This document shows positions 35,896-44,002 of a stretch of DNA of 49,368 bases, in pieces (the first letter of the stretch is position 1; each line of letters begins with the position of its first letter). The DNA is from Tissierellia bacterium (GTDB lineage: Bacteria > Bacillota > Clostridia > Tissierellales > Sedimentibacteraceae). The notes below the pieces were generated by a model that saw only the letters and a list, made by a program, of their open reading frames with translations, had not been told where the DNA came from and did not search any database. Location: assembly GCA_028709465.1 (NCBI GenBank), contig JAQVWY010000012.1, positions 1-49,368 of the forward strand, given 5' to 3'. The position numbers and the translations under genes were made by a program.

Positions 35896-36028
35896 AATAA
35901 CCTCCAAATTTTTAATACCAATATATTTTATCAGATAATGATAAAAATTCAAGATAAATTCTTTAAATAATATAAAAAGGCATCAAGTTTTGTTTGATAC
36001 CTTTTAACTATTGACAAACTCTATATAT

Positions 36029-36103
36029 GTCATCCTGAACGATAGTGAAGGATCTCCCTACGTTGAAAACATGAGATTCTTCAGACTACGTCTTCAGAAT
36101 GAC
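36029..36103. repeat. dispersed palindromic element (75 bp, intact form)
   Basis: The clearest copy of the family: GTCATCCTGAA at one end and TTCAGAATGAC at the other, with inner arms GTGAAGGATCTC and GAGATTCTTCAG. It lies 8 bases past the mscL stop. Related copies are at 1708, 2503, 14907 and 27616. Confidence 0.75.
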
Positions 36104-36111
36104 ATTAAAAT

Positions 36112-36522
36112 TTATTTGTTTTTAAGCAAATCTCTAATTTCTGTTAGAAGTTCCTCTTGAGTTGGTCCTTTTGGTTCTTCTACAGGTGCAACTTCTTCTT
36201 TTTTCTTAGCTTTATTTATAATTCGAATAAAAATGAAAATTGAAAAAGATACTATAAGAAAGTCAACAATATTTTGAATAAAATTACCATACATTATTGC
36301 TGCTTCTGGTTTAATTACAACATCATTTACAATTTCAGCTTCACTTAATACATATTTCATTGATTTAAAATCCATTCCAGATGTAAGAAAACCGAAAAAT
36401 GGCATAATGATGTCATTTACTATAGATGATACAATTTTTCCAAATGCACCCCCTATTATAACACCTATTGCTAAATCTAGAACATTTCCCTTGAACGCAA
36501 ACTCCTTAAATTCTTTCCACAT
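36112..36522 (-). CDS. mscL: large-conductance mechanosensitive channel
   Basis: MscL opens under membrane tension to release solutes during osmotic downshock. The 136-residue protein has the conserved first helix [31 protein letters not shown], the periplasmic loop, the second helix near 72-100 and a charged C-terminal bundle with [19 protein letters not shown] (as CCTCC on the plus strand) precedes the ATG. It is monocistronic. It complements putP in osmotic balance, although the two are not linked. Confidence 0.96.
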   Translation of the reverse strand: MWKEFKEFAFKGNVLDLAIGVIIGGAFGKIVSSIVNDIIMPFFGFLTSGMDFKSMKYVLSEAEIVNDVVIKPEAAIMYGNFIQNIVDFLIVSFSIFIFIRIINKAKKKEEVAPVEEPKGPTQEELLTEIRDLLKNK

Positions 36523-36617
36523 ATGTACCTCCAGTCATTTCTTCTTTTATTACTAGTGTAATTATACCCAACTTGTTTAAGTTTAACACTATTTGTAATT
36601 AAATGTAAATATTTTTA

Positions 36618-39236
36618 TTAGTTTTTATAGGAAATTGATTGATTAGTAACACCTAATTCAAAAATATCATCATATTCAATGTATCTTATATTATTTTCAA
36701 TATGTTCATTTTCTTCTTTACCTTTCCAAATAATGAATACATTATTATTTAAAGAAGCTTTTGTTACAATATCCTCAATAATTTCAATTTCTCTATGATC
36801 GCTAATCGTATTTAAGTTTGCATTCATGGAAAGAACTATAATTTTATCTTTAAAATTAGGAATGCTTTTTATATTGTTCCACATAATTTTATTAGTTGGG
36901 CTCAATGTACCATTAGTTATGATACCATCTAAATATATTATTTTATCACTATTATTTATTAAACTTCCGTCTTTAGAAACTATTTGTGATTTATTAGGTG
37001 ATATTGATAATTTTTCTATGTAATTATTTATTTTTGTTACTTTCATCTTATCAATAAATTCTGTTTCAGGTCTTAAATCTAAATCTTTGTCATTAGGTTC
37101 ATACATAACTCTCAAATTATCTATATAAATAGTACCTGAATCTTTTCTAGTTTCATTAATTTCTGCAAGATAAATATTTTTTAGACTAATAGGGTAAGAT
37201 ATTCCGTTTGGTATATCCACAGTAACCCATTTCCAACCAGTCCAGTCAACAACATCTGCAAATGTAAGTTTAGTTTCTTTTCCATATGCATCATTAATTC
37301 TGCATCTTAACCAGTGGTTTTTTCCATCACCATAAACCCACATTCCTAATGCTTTTGGCGTGCCATCTAATTTAATCCCTCCTTCATTTTCAAAGTTAAT
37401 AAATGCAATGCTCTGATCTGTCATTTTTGTAAAATCATAGTTTAATTTTAAAGCATTTTTTCCTTCTTTAACAAAATCATTCGTTATCTCTATACTACCA
37501 TCGGAGTTTTCTGGATATAAAGTAAGTTTCAAATTTGATAGATCCTCAAATCTATTTAAAGTTTTAATTTTATAACCAACTTTGACTTGAATATTTTTTA
37601 CGGCATCACCGAAGCTTGCTGTGATTGCACCTGTGTTATTTACATCTCCAGCAGTGAATATTCCATTTTCAATTTTTCCTATACTATTTCTATATGTATA
37701 TGTAATATAATTTGATGGTATATGGGCTGTATATCCATTTTTGTCGATTCCTAAAACATTTTTTATTTCATATTTTTCACCATGGTTAAAAGACAATTCA
37801 TCTTCTTCAAACTTTATAGAAACTGGTTTGTCTAGAACATTAATTTCAATAGATTCCATAACAGTATCTAAATAGGCTGTAATAGTAGCCCTACCTGGTT
37901 TTTTTGGTTTAAATACATTACCAATTATTGTTCCTGCATCTGAAGGTGTTACTTCATATTTTACATAATTTTTGTTAGCTCCAATTTGTGCATAATATTT
38001 ATTATAAAATACTAAATCAAAACTTAATTCTGTATTATTAAAAACTGTGTTTCCATCGGGTATAATTTTAATAGATTCTACAACATTACTTTCAGGTGCA
38101 GTATCAAATACGCCAACTCCAGATGCGATCTTTCTTTCTCTACCATCTGAAGGAATATTTACAACGCTGATTGTTGAATTCTTTAAAAAGTCCACACCCA
38201 TAGTTGTGGAGCCGCCACCGTCCATATTTATTACATTGTATGCTCCTAAACCAATCATTATATCGGCAAGTTCAGTTTGTTTAACTCCTACATAGTTTTT
38301 GTTTCTGCCGTCAATTGTGACTAAAATCATTTCACTGTTATCTTTATTAAACCCTATGGCGGTACGAGGATGAGTACCAAGAACCTCATCGCTTATATCA
38401 TTTAATTGTCCATTTTTAACTAAATAATTAAGCCCGCCTACAGCCCATTCAATATTTTCAGCACTAAAATCTAACTCAACGTTTAATGAAATAATATTGC
38501 CAGGTATAAACGAATTAATTAGTTTTTGCATAGTAGTAGCATTTCTGCTAGTTATTATAAAACCATTTTTAGGAATTATTGTTGATGGTTGATTAATTCT
38601 AACTTCTTTTACATAGTTATCTGCTATTACAACTTCAACAATATCTTTGTTTCCAGAATACCCTACCGACATATTATTCCAGTCTGAAGTCAATATTGTT
38701 GGACCATAGTCGATTGATGATGTTTTATTATAAACTATTACATCAAACAATGTTCCATCAGTTCCGTATAATGAAATTTTGGGTTTCCAAAGGGATATAT
38801 TCACAGTACCATCAAATAATCTAGCAATGGTTGGATATCCATAGCTGTAAGGAAGAGGAGATGTAATCATTTTTCCATCTTTTATCAATGTACCGTATGT
38901 ATATGTAGGATCACCCATGTAAAAAAAATCACCGTTAATGCCAGCCACTGCTCCAGATGTTTTTAGCATAGAGCTTAATGTTGCCCTGTTTGAAACACCA
39001 TTTTCGCTAATGACAGGGCCTACTTTTGTATATTCATCGTTTAAATTAACGCGAACTACATTTATGTTCATCCATCCTTGGGATGTGAATTTTTCAATAC
39101 TTTCATATTTTATACCGCTTGATAACCTCGTTTCCTCTGTTAAATCATAAACAGAATATAAATCACTTCCAAATGCAACTGAAGTTAGCATAATCATAAT
39201 TGATGCTGATAAAGCTGCTATTTTTTTAATAGACAT
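36618..39236 (-). CDS. secreted phosphodiester glycosidase-family protein
   Basis: This 872-residue exported protein has a signal peptide of about 23 residues ending AFG. A NAGPA/DUF2233 domain (about 85-380) includes GINGDFFYMGD, PRTAIGFNKD, TIDGRNKNY and INMDGGGSTTM, the catalytic-type region. In mammals this fold uncovers mannose-6-phosphate by cleaving GlcNAc-phosphodiesters; bacterial members probably act on wall or exopolymer phosphodiesters. A Big2-like beta domain (about 385-480), a second beta region, and a carbohydrate-binding-like domain (about 555-710, MWVYGDGKNHWLRCRI) follow. The last 140 residues, VTKINNYIEKLSISPN onward, form an alpha/beta domain I cannot place. The ATG follows AAAGGAG. 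It stands alone. Confidence 0.88.
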   Translation of the reverse strand: MSIKKIAALSASIMIMLTSVAFGSDLYSVYDLTEETRLSSGIKYESIEKFTSQGWMNINVVRVNLNDEYTKVGPVISENGVSNRATLSSMLKTSGAVAGINGDFFYMGDPTYTYGTLIKDGKMITSPLPYSYGYPTIARLFDGTVNISLWKPKISLYGTDGTLFDVIVYNKTSSIDYGPTILTSDWNNMSVGYSGNKDIVEVVIADNYVKEVRINQPSTIIPKNGFIITSRNATTMQKLINSFIPGNIISLNVELDFSAENIEWAVGGLNYLVKNGQLNDISDEVLGTHPRTAIGFNKDNSEMILVTIDGRNKNYVGVKQTELADIMIGLGAYNVINMDGGGSTTMGVDFLKNSTISVVNIPSDGRERKIASGVGVFDTAPESNVVESIKIIPDGNTVFNNTELSFDLVFYNKYYAQIGANKNYVKYEVTPSDAGTIIGNVFKPKKPGRATITAYLDTVMESIEINVLDKPVSIKFEEDELSFNHGEKYEIKNVLGIDKNGYTAHIPSNYITYTYRNSIGKIENGIFTAGDVNNTGAITASFGDAVKNIQVKVGYKIKTLNRFEDLSNLKLTLYPENSDGSIEITNDFVKEGKNALKLNYDFTKMTDQSIAFINFENEGGIKLDGTPKALGMWVYGDGKNHWLRCRINDAYGKETKLTFADVVDWTGWKWVTVDIPNGISYPISLKNIYLAEINETRKDSGTIYIDNLRVMYEPNDKDLDLRPETEFIDKMKVTKINNYIEKLSISPNKSQIVSKDGSLINNSDKIIYLDGIITNGTLSPTNKIMWNNIKSIPNFKDKIIVLSMNANLNTISDHREIEIIEDIVTKASLNNNVFIIWKGKEENEHIENNIRYIEYDDIFELGVTNQSISYKN

Positions 39237-39267
39237 GTTAAATCTCCTTTCATTTTTTGCTTTTACT

Positions 39268-39273
39268 ATTATA
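39268..39273 (-). promoter_or_regulatory. extended -10 of the phosphodiester glycosidase gene
   Basis: On the minus strand TGATATAAT provides an extended -10 about 31 bases before the start codon; the -35 region has no good match. Confidence 0.45.
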
Positions 39274-39456
39274 TCATAAGTGAAGCTAATTCTAATTAAA
39301 TTTCATGAAAAAAATAATAGCAATTTATCCCACTTAGTTATTAACTACAATATAAGGGATAATGCTATAATAATTAGACGTTATAAATAGATTAATGTTC
39401 CATAATTTTAAAATGTTATTAGTCAAAATTATTAAGCAAAAATAAATTCATAGATA

Positions 39457-39485
39457 TTGACAATGAAATAGCATTGTGTTAATAT
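39457..39485 (+). promoter_or_regulatory. promoter of the metK transcript
   Basis: TTGACA, 17 bases, TAATAT; the predicted start of transcription falls just before the SAM riboswitch. Confidence 0.8.
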
Positions 39486-39496
39486 TACCGTGATAA

Positions 39497-39594
39497 TCCT
39501 TATCAAGAGTGGTGGAGGGACGTGGCCCAATGAAGCCCAGCAGCCTGATTATTCAAGGTGCTAAATCCCGCGGATTTTCCGGAAGATGAGGCTA
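39497..39594 (+). ncRNA. SAM-I (S-box) riboswitch
   Basis: The S-box consensus is plain: CTTATCAAGAG, GGTGGAGGGAC, GGCCC(A)ATGAAGCCC, CAGC..., AAGGTGCTAAATCC and the closing GATGAG. These make the P1-P4 core that binds S-adenosylmethionine. A terminator follows at once, so SAM binding should end transcription ahead of metK, the SAM synthetase gene. That is feedback control seen across Firmicutes. Confidence 0.95.
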
Positions 39595-39608
39595 TACTTA
39601 CTTATTAT

Positions 39609-39633
39609 AGCTCTTCTTGGAAGGGCTTTTTTT
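39609..39633 (+). terminator. SAM riboswitch terminator
   Basis: AGCTCTTC pairs with GAAGGGCT (one G-U pair) around a short loop and is followed by seven Ts. It is the expression platform of the riboswitch; the anti-terminator would use the 3' side of the aptamer. Confidence 0.88.
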
Positions 39634-39636
39634 ATT

Positions 39637-39764
39637 ACCTAACCCCATTTTTCAGAACGTTTTTTCTGAAAAATGAATGGTAGGTCAGATGCAGCATATC
39701 CCAATTTGCACGACCGAAGTAGAGTGAACAAATTGGTAATTAAGTCGCATTATGACCTAACTCC
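39637..39764. repeat. complex hairpin repeat between riboswitch and metK
   Basis: It begins ACCTAACCCCATTTTTCAG and contains an inner hairpin ATTTTTCAGAA / TTCTGAAAAAT. A second structure follows, with arms TAGGTCAGATGC / GCATTATGACCTA enclosing CCAATTT / AAATTGG. The interior CACGACCGAAGTAGAGTGAA resembles the core of the elements at 1749 and 2524. It fills most of the roughly 200 bases between the terminator and metK and carries no open frame. Confidence 0.65.
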
Positions 39765-39836
39765 AAAAAACTATTTGGATGAAACAAAAAAGATAGGTAA
39801 TATATATAATATAAATCATAACGAAAGGAAAATAAA

Positions 39837-41015
39837 ATGAAAAAATGGTTATTTACATCTGAATCGGTTACAGAAGGTCATCCTGACAAAATGTGTGATC
39901 AAATATCAGATGGCATATTAGATGCTATTTTGGAACAAGACCCTAATGGAAGGGTTGCATGTGAAACAGTTACTAAAACAGGTTTTGTACTAGTTGCTGG
40001 TGAAATAAGCACAAACTGTTATATTGATATTCCTAAAATAGTTAGAAACACAATTCAAGAAATTGGATATGACAATGCAGAATATGGATTTGACTATAAA
40101 ACTTGTGCAGTATTTACTTCTATAGAAGAGCAATCATCAGATATTGCAATGGGAGTTAACGAAGCTGATGAATTTAAAAAAGATAAAGAAGATTCTAAAG
40201 ATATGATTGGTGCGGGAGACCAAGGAATGATGTTTGGTTTTGCTTGTAACGAAACACCAGTTTTAATGCCAATGCCAATTTATTTAGCTCACAATTTATC
40301 TCGTAAATTATCAGTAGTAAGAAAAAATAAAATAATTAGCTATTTAAGACCTGATGGAAAAACACAAGTAACAGTTGAGTATCATGATAATAAGCCAGTA
40401 AGAGTAGATACAATTGTAATATCAACTCAACACAATCCAGAAGTTGACAGAACAACTATTGAAAAAGATTTAATAGAATATGTTGTTAAGACAACTGTAC
40501 CTGCAGAATTATTAGATGAAAACACAAAATATTTTATCAATCCAACAGGAAGATTCGTTATAGGAGGTCCACAAGGAGACTCTGGCTTAACAGGAAGAAA
40601 AATAATAGTTGACACATATGGCGGATATTCAAGACATGGCGGTGGAGCATTTTCTGGAAAGGATCCAACAAAGGTTGACCGTTCTGCAGCCTATGCAGCA
40701 CGTTATATTGCTAAAAATATAGTTGCAGCAGGACTTGCAGATAAATGTGAAGTTGAGTTAGCATATGCAATAGGTGTTGCAAAACCTGTTTCAATAATGG
40801 TTGATACATTTGGAACTAATAAAATAGAAAATGAAAAAATTGAAGCAGCAATTTCGGAAAATTTTGATTTGAGACCTGCATCAATTATTGAAAAATTCAA
40901 CTTAAGAAGACCAATATATAAGCAAACAGCCGCATATGGTCATTTTGGAAGAGAGGATTTAGATCTTCCATGGGAAAAACTTGATAAAGTTGAAACATTA
41001 AAAAAATATTTATAA
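39837..41015 (+). CDS. metK: S-adenosylmethionine synthetase
   Basis: MetK makes SAM from methionine and ATP. The 392-residue protein has [19 protein letters not shown] at the N-terminus, the ATP loop [12 protein letters not shown], and the phosphate-binding [22 protein letters not shown]. The active-site loop and metal residues are intact. GAAAGGAAAA precedes the ATG. The gene is monocistronic under a SAM-I riboswitch, so its product's level should set its own transcription. Confidence 0.97.
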   Translation: MKKWLFTSESVTEGHPDKMCDQISDGILDAILEQDPNGRVACETVTKTGFVLVAGEISTNCYIDIPKIVRNTIQEIGYDNAEYGFDYKTCAVFTSIEEQSSDIAMGVNEADEFKKDKEDSKDMIGAGDQGMMFGFACNETPVLMPMPIYLAHNLSRKLSVVRKNKIISYLRPDGKTQVTVEYHDNKPVRVDTIVISTQHNPEVDRTTIEKDLIEYVVKTTVPAELLDENTKYFINPTGRFVIGGPQGDSGLTGRKIIVDTYGGYSRHGGGAFSGKDPTKVDRSAAYAARYIAKNIVAAGLADKCEVELAYAIGVAKPVSIMVDTFGTNKIENEKIEAAISENFDLRPASIIEKFNLRRPIYKQTAAYGHFGREDLDLPWEKLDKVETLKKYL

Positions 41016-41022
41016 TATATTA

Positions 41023-41048
41023 AAGGCGCATATCAATATATGCGCCTT
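41023..41048. terminator. bidirectional terminator between metK and the DUF4097 gene
   Basis: AAGGCGCATAT and ATATGCGCCTT are perfectly complementary around a 4-base loop, with A and T tracts on either side. The two convergent genes end on each side of it. Confidence 0.88.
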
Positions 41049-41049
41049 A

Positions 41050-41895
41050 TTATTCGATTTTTATTTCCCCTACTTTTGTAACAAGTTTAATGTTAGTTTT
41101 TCCATAACCATTAACTACGTTTCTTTGATTTTCTAAAAATTCATTAATATCAGCATTATAACTTGAATTTTCCGGTAATAAAACAGATATGTTACCAACA
41201 TTTACTTCTGCTGTAATATTTTTAGCTTCAGATATATTAGATGCTGTAATTTTAGCATCTCCAGTGTTTATTTTTAATTCAGATTTGCCTATAAATGTAC
41301 AATTATTTATATTTATTTTACCTACATCATTATTTATATCATATGAAGATTTTGAATTATTTATAGAAATATCCCCAACATTAGATTTTATAATGATTTT
41401 TCCTTCCATATTATCAATATTTATGTCGCCAACATTATTTATTATTGAAATATCTTCAATGGATTTTGGAATATTGATATTTAAATCAACAGTAAATTCA
41501 TTATCTTTAATTTCTGCAAATTTAGTTGTATCTATATTTATAGTATTCCATTTTGACTCTATAGTATAGGTATATTCTTCAATTAACTTTTCAGCATCAT
41601 CTTTGTTTGTTGCATAGGCTGCAATGTTAACGTCTATTTTTGCTTTTTCGACATCTGCTACCGTTATAGTAATATCACCTACTGAATTTTCTATTTTCAA
41701 TTCATTTATATTTGAGGCATCTATACTATGGTTTTCTTTTTTTTCTGCTTTTTCTTTATCTAGCTTATTTACTACTGTTTCTGTTATTTTGTTTGAGAAG
41801 TCTTTAACCACATTTTCATCTATTTTAAAGTCTGAGGTACAGCCAACTAAAATAGACAGCATTAAAATAATTATAATACATAGAGTATTTTTCAT
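41050..41895 (-). CDS. DUF4097-type lipoprotein
   Basis: The 281-residue lipoprotein has a signal segment and lipobox LVGC. After a charged linker, repeated beta strands of the form 'I.NNVGDINI.N..GKI.I.SNVGDISI' make a beta-helix-like DUF4097 domain from about residue 55 to the end; at least five NVGDI/NTGDAKI rungs are visible. The ATG at 41893-41895 follows GGGGAG; an in-frame GTG upstream precedes that signal and is not used. It lies 98 bases downstream of the ABC permease on the same strand and may belong to that operon. Members often accompany envelope-stress or transport loci; the function is unknown. Confidence 0.82.
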   Translation of the reverse strand: MKNTLCIIIILMLSILVGCTSDFKIDENVVKDFSNKITETVVNKLDKEKAEKKENHSIDASNINELKIENSVGDITITVADVEKAKIDVNIAAYATNKDDAEKLIEEYTYTIESKWNTINIDTTKFAEIKDNEFTVDLNINIPKSIEDISIINNVGDINIDNMEGKIIIKSNVGDISINNSKSSYDINNDVGKININNCTFIGKSELKINTGDAKITASNISEAKNITAEVNVGNISVLLPENSSYNADINEFLENQRNVVNGYGKTNIKLVTKVGEIKIE

Positions 41896-41993
41896 ATGAT
41901 CTCCCCTTTCTACCACTATAATTCACCAATTATTTTATAAATATACCAAATTATAAAAATAAAATTTTATGATATATTACTATAAATATAGTG

Positions 41994-42761
41994 TTATAAA
42001 TTAATCTTTTTTTCCAACAAATATCCAGAAGCAACTGTCATGATAGCGCATTGAATAATTAAAACTATCATTAAAGGAAGAAATACATAAACTAATTGCG
42101 TGGCAGTTAAACTTCCTTGAACTTGTGTTAAGGATTCAAAATATGGATTTAACATTGGAATCAGTTTTTTAGCTGTAAATGAAGTAAACCAATTAATAGC
42201 TATAAATATTATAAAACTAAGGAAACCAGCAAATTTTATTTCGGAAAAAATACTTTTTCGAATGGTGATTGCTGTATATGCTGATAATATGAAGTTTAAA
42301 ATAAAAACTAAAGCTGTAATTAGAAATACAAACACATGACCTAAATTAAAACGAAAGTATCCTGATAAAATCATATTAATAAAATTAATTACTTCATTAT
42401 AATTAATATTATAAAAGGATCCCATATAAATTCCATTTATTAGAATAATGATGAAATAAAATAACAATATAAATAAACCTTCTAATATAGCTGTAATAAG
42501 CTTTGAAACTATTATTTTATATCCGCTGTTAGGTGTCATAAACAACATGTAGCCACTTTTATTGTTTAAATCTCTGCTGTACATACTTATAATATCTACA
42601 ATATATAATGTCATAGATATTAATGGAAATAAACCTATGAACATTGCACTACCTTCTGTTTGCAATTTCAGCACCATAAATAAATTAATAATTAAAGAAA
42701 TAATAAAAACCATAATCACTTTATCTTTTCTCATAAATTCATATTTGATTAATTTTAGCAT
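41994..42761 (-). CDS. ABC-2-type transporter permease
   Basis: This 255-residue membrane protein has about six hydrophobic segments and the usual ABC-2 pattern of a short cytosolic start (LIKYEFMRKDKVIM) followed by paired helices. It has no extracellular enzyme domain. The start ATG shares one base with the ATPase stop (TAATG), so the two are translated together. It should form the membrane part of the exporter energised by the gene at 42761-43456. The substrate is unknown; YtrA-controlled relatives are linked to cell-wall antibiotics. Confidence 0.85.
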   Translation of the reverse strand: MLKLIKYEFMRKDKVIMVFIISLIINLFMVLKLQTEGSAMFIGLFPLISMTLYIVDIISMYSRDLNNKSGYMLFMTPNSGYKIIVSKLITAILEGLFILLFYFIIILINGIYMGSFYNINYNEVINFINMILSGYFRFNLGHVFVFLITALVFILNFILSAYTAITIRKSIFSEIKFAGFLSFIIFIAINWFTSFTAKKLIPMLNPYFESLTQVQGSLTATQLVYVFLPLMIVLIIQCAIMTVASGYLLEKKINL

Positions 42762-43456
42762 TATCTATATACCTCCTTATATAAGTTCTCAATTGACATT
42801 TCATGCTTTTGTCTTAAATTTTCAGCATCACCTGTAAGTTCTACGAAACCATCTTTTAAGAAAATCACATAATCAAATATTTTTTCAATTTCGTTCACTA
42901 AATGACTTGAAATAATAAATGTTTTACTATCATTATATGATTTTACAATTAAATCAATTATTGTATCTCTTGATAAAACATCTACACCATTTAATGGTTC
43001 GTCAAGCATATATATGTCAGTATTTCTTGATAATGCTAATGTAACTTTTAGCTTCCCCTTTAAACCAGAAGATAATTTAGAAACTCTAAATTCAGTATCA
43101 ATGCCAATATCACCTAAAATGTTTAGCGCATTTCCATAATTAAAATCAGCATACATATCAGAATAAAATTTCAGTATTTGTTTCACCTTAAAAGAATCAT
43201 ATAAAAAATCATCTGTTGGCATATATGATAAATTAGCTTTAGTTTTATGTGATGCAGGTATATTATTTATTAATACTTCACCAGATGTTTGTTTATGAAG
43301 TCCTGCAATTACTTTCATCAATGTTGTTTTACCACTGCCGTTAGGGCCTATTAATCCATAAATTTTACCTTTTTCAAAATTTAAATTAATATTTTCAAGA
43401 GCAGTTTTATTGTAATATTTTTTTGCTAAATTATTTATAGATAATACAGAGCTCAT
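42761..43456 (-). CDS. ABC transporter ATP-binding protein (YtrB-like)
   Basis: This is a 231-residue nucleotide-binding subunit. Walker A is GPNGSGKTT, the signature is the variant KLSSGLKGKLK (instead of LSGGQ), Walker B is IYMLDEPLNG, and the H-loop is SSHLVNE. The start is taken at 43456, one base past the GntR stop, with GAAGGG about 10 bases upstream. An in-frame ATG at 43465 would overlap the regulator end and crowd that signal. Order GntR-ATPase-permease, with immediate coupling on both sides, is the YtrA/YtrB-type arrangement. Confidence 0.9.
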   Translation of the reverse strand: MSSVLSINNLAKKYYNKTALENINLNFEKGKIYGLIGPNGSGKTTLMKVIAGLHKQTSGEVLINNIPASHKTKANLSYMPTDDFLYDSFKVKQILKFYSDMYADFNYGNALNILGDIGIDTEFRVSKLSSGLKGKLKVTLALSRNTDIYMLDEPLNGVDVLSRDTIIDLIVKSYNDSKTFIISSHLVNEIEKIFDYVIFLKDGFVELTGDAENLRQKHEMSIENLYKEVYR

Positions 43457-43457
43457 T

Positions 43458-43835
43458 TTATTCATTCCCTTCAATAATTTTTGAATTTTCAATTAAACTT
43501 ACCATATCTTTTTTGTTAAATCCTATTTTTTGCATTCCTATAATGAAGTTCTCAATTAATTCATCAGCAATTTCTAGACGTATATCTTCAATTTTATCTT
43601 TTGATTCTGTTATAAATGTACCTAATCCCCTTTTCGTAAAAACTATGTTTTCCATTTCTAACTCCTTATATACTCTTGCAATAGTGTTAAAGTTAAGCCC
43701 TAATTCTTGAGCGTATTCTCTAGATGAAGGCAATTTATCACCAGGAAGCATCTTGCCTGAAATTATTTGTTCCTTAATTGAGTGCATTACCTGCAAATAA
43801 ATAGGTATATTATTAGTGAATTCGATTTTTATCAC
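43458..43835 (-). CDS. GntR/YtrA-family transcriptional regulator
   Basis: This 125-residue repressor has a winged-helix N-terminus, IPIYLQVMHSIKEQIISGKMLPGDKLPSSREYAQELGLNFNTIARVYKELE, and only a short helical C-terminal dimer region, the hallmark of the YtrA subfamily that controls adjacent ABC transporters. The start is GTG at 43833-43835; AAAAGGG sits unusually close to it (one or two bases), which predicts weak translation. An inverted repeat overlaps its promoter, so autoregulation is likely. Confidence 0.9.
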   Translation of the reverse strand: MIKIEFTNNIPIYLQVMHSIKEQIISGKMLPGDKLPSSREYAQELGLNFNTIARVYKELEMENIVFTKRGLGTFITESKDKIEDIRLEIADELIENFIIGMQKIGFNKKDMVSLIENSKIIEGNE

Positions 43836-43854
43836 ACCCTTTTAATAGAATACT

Positions 43855-43878
43855 AGTATCATAGTAAAATAGTACACT
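43855..43878. promoter_or_regulatory. candidate YtrA-type operator
   Basis: AGTATCATA and TAGTACACT make an imperfect dyad (6 of 9 pairs) around a 6-base A/T-rich centre. It covers the -10 box and the start region of the GntR promoter on the minus strand. Confidence 0.5.
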
Positions 43879-43897
43879 AATATAATTATTTTGTCAA
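43869..43897 (-). promoter_or_regulatory. promoter of the gntR-ABC operon
   Basis: On the minus strand TTGACA (43892-43897) and TACTAT (43869-43874) lie 17 bases apart; the -10 falls inside the operator dyad. Confidence 0.75.
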
Positions 43898-43926
43898 GTA
43901 TTTTTAATATTTTTCTTTAAATTTTC

Positions 43927-43955
43927 TTGACAACTAAAAAGCATAAAGATATACT
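43927..43955 (+). promoter_or_regulatory. promoter of the class V aminotransferase gene
   Basis: TTGACA and TATACT lie 17 bases apart, ending 47 bases before the ATG. Its -35 is 29 bases from the -35 of the divergent GntR promoter. Confidence 0.85.
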
Positions 43956-44002
43956 TTTGCTAATATTTAAACGTAAGTAGTAATTTAATGATGGAGGGAC
44001 AT

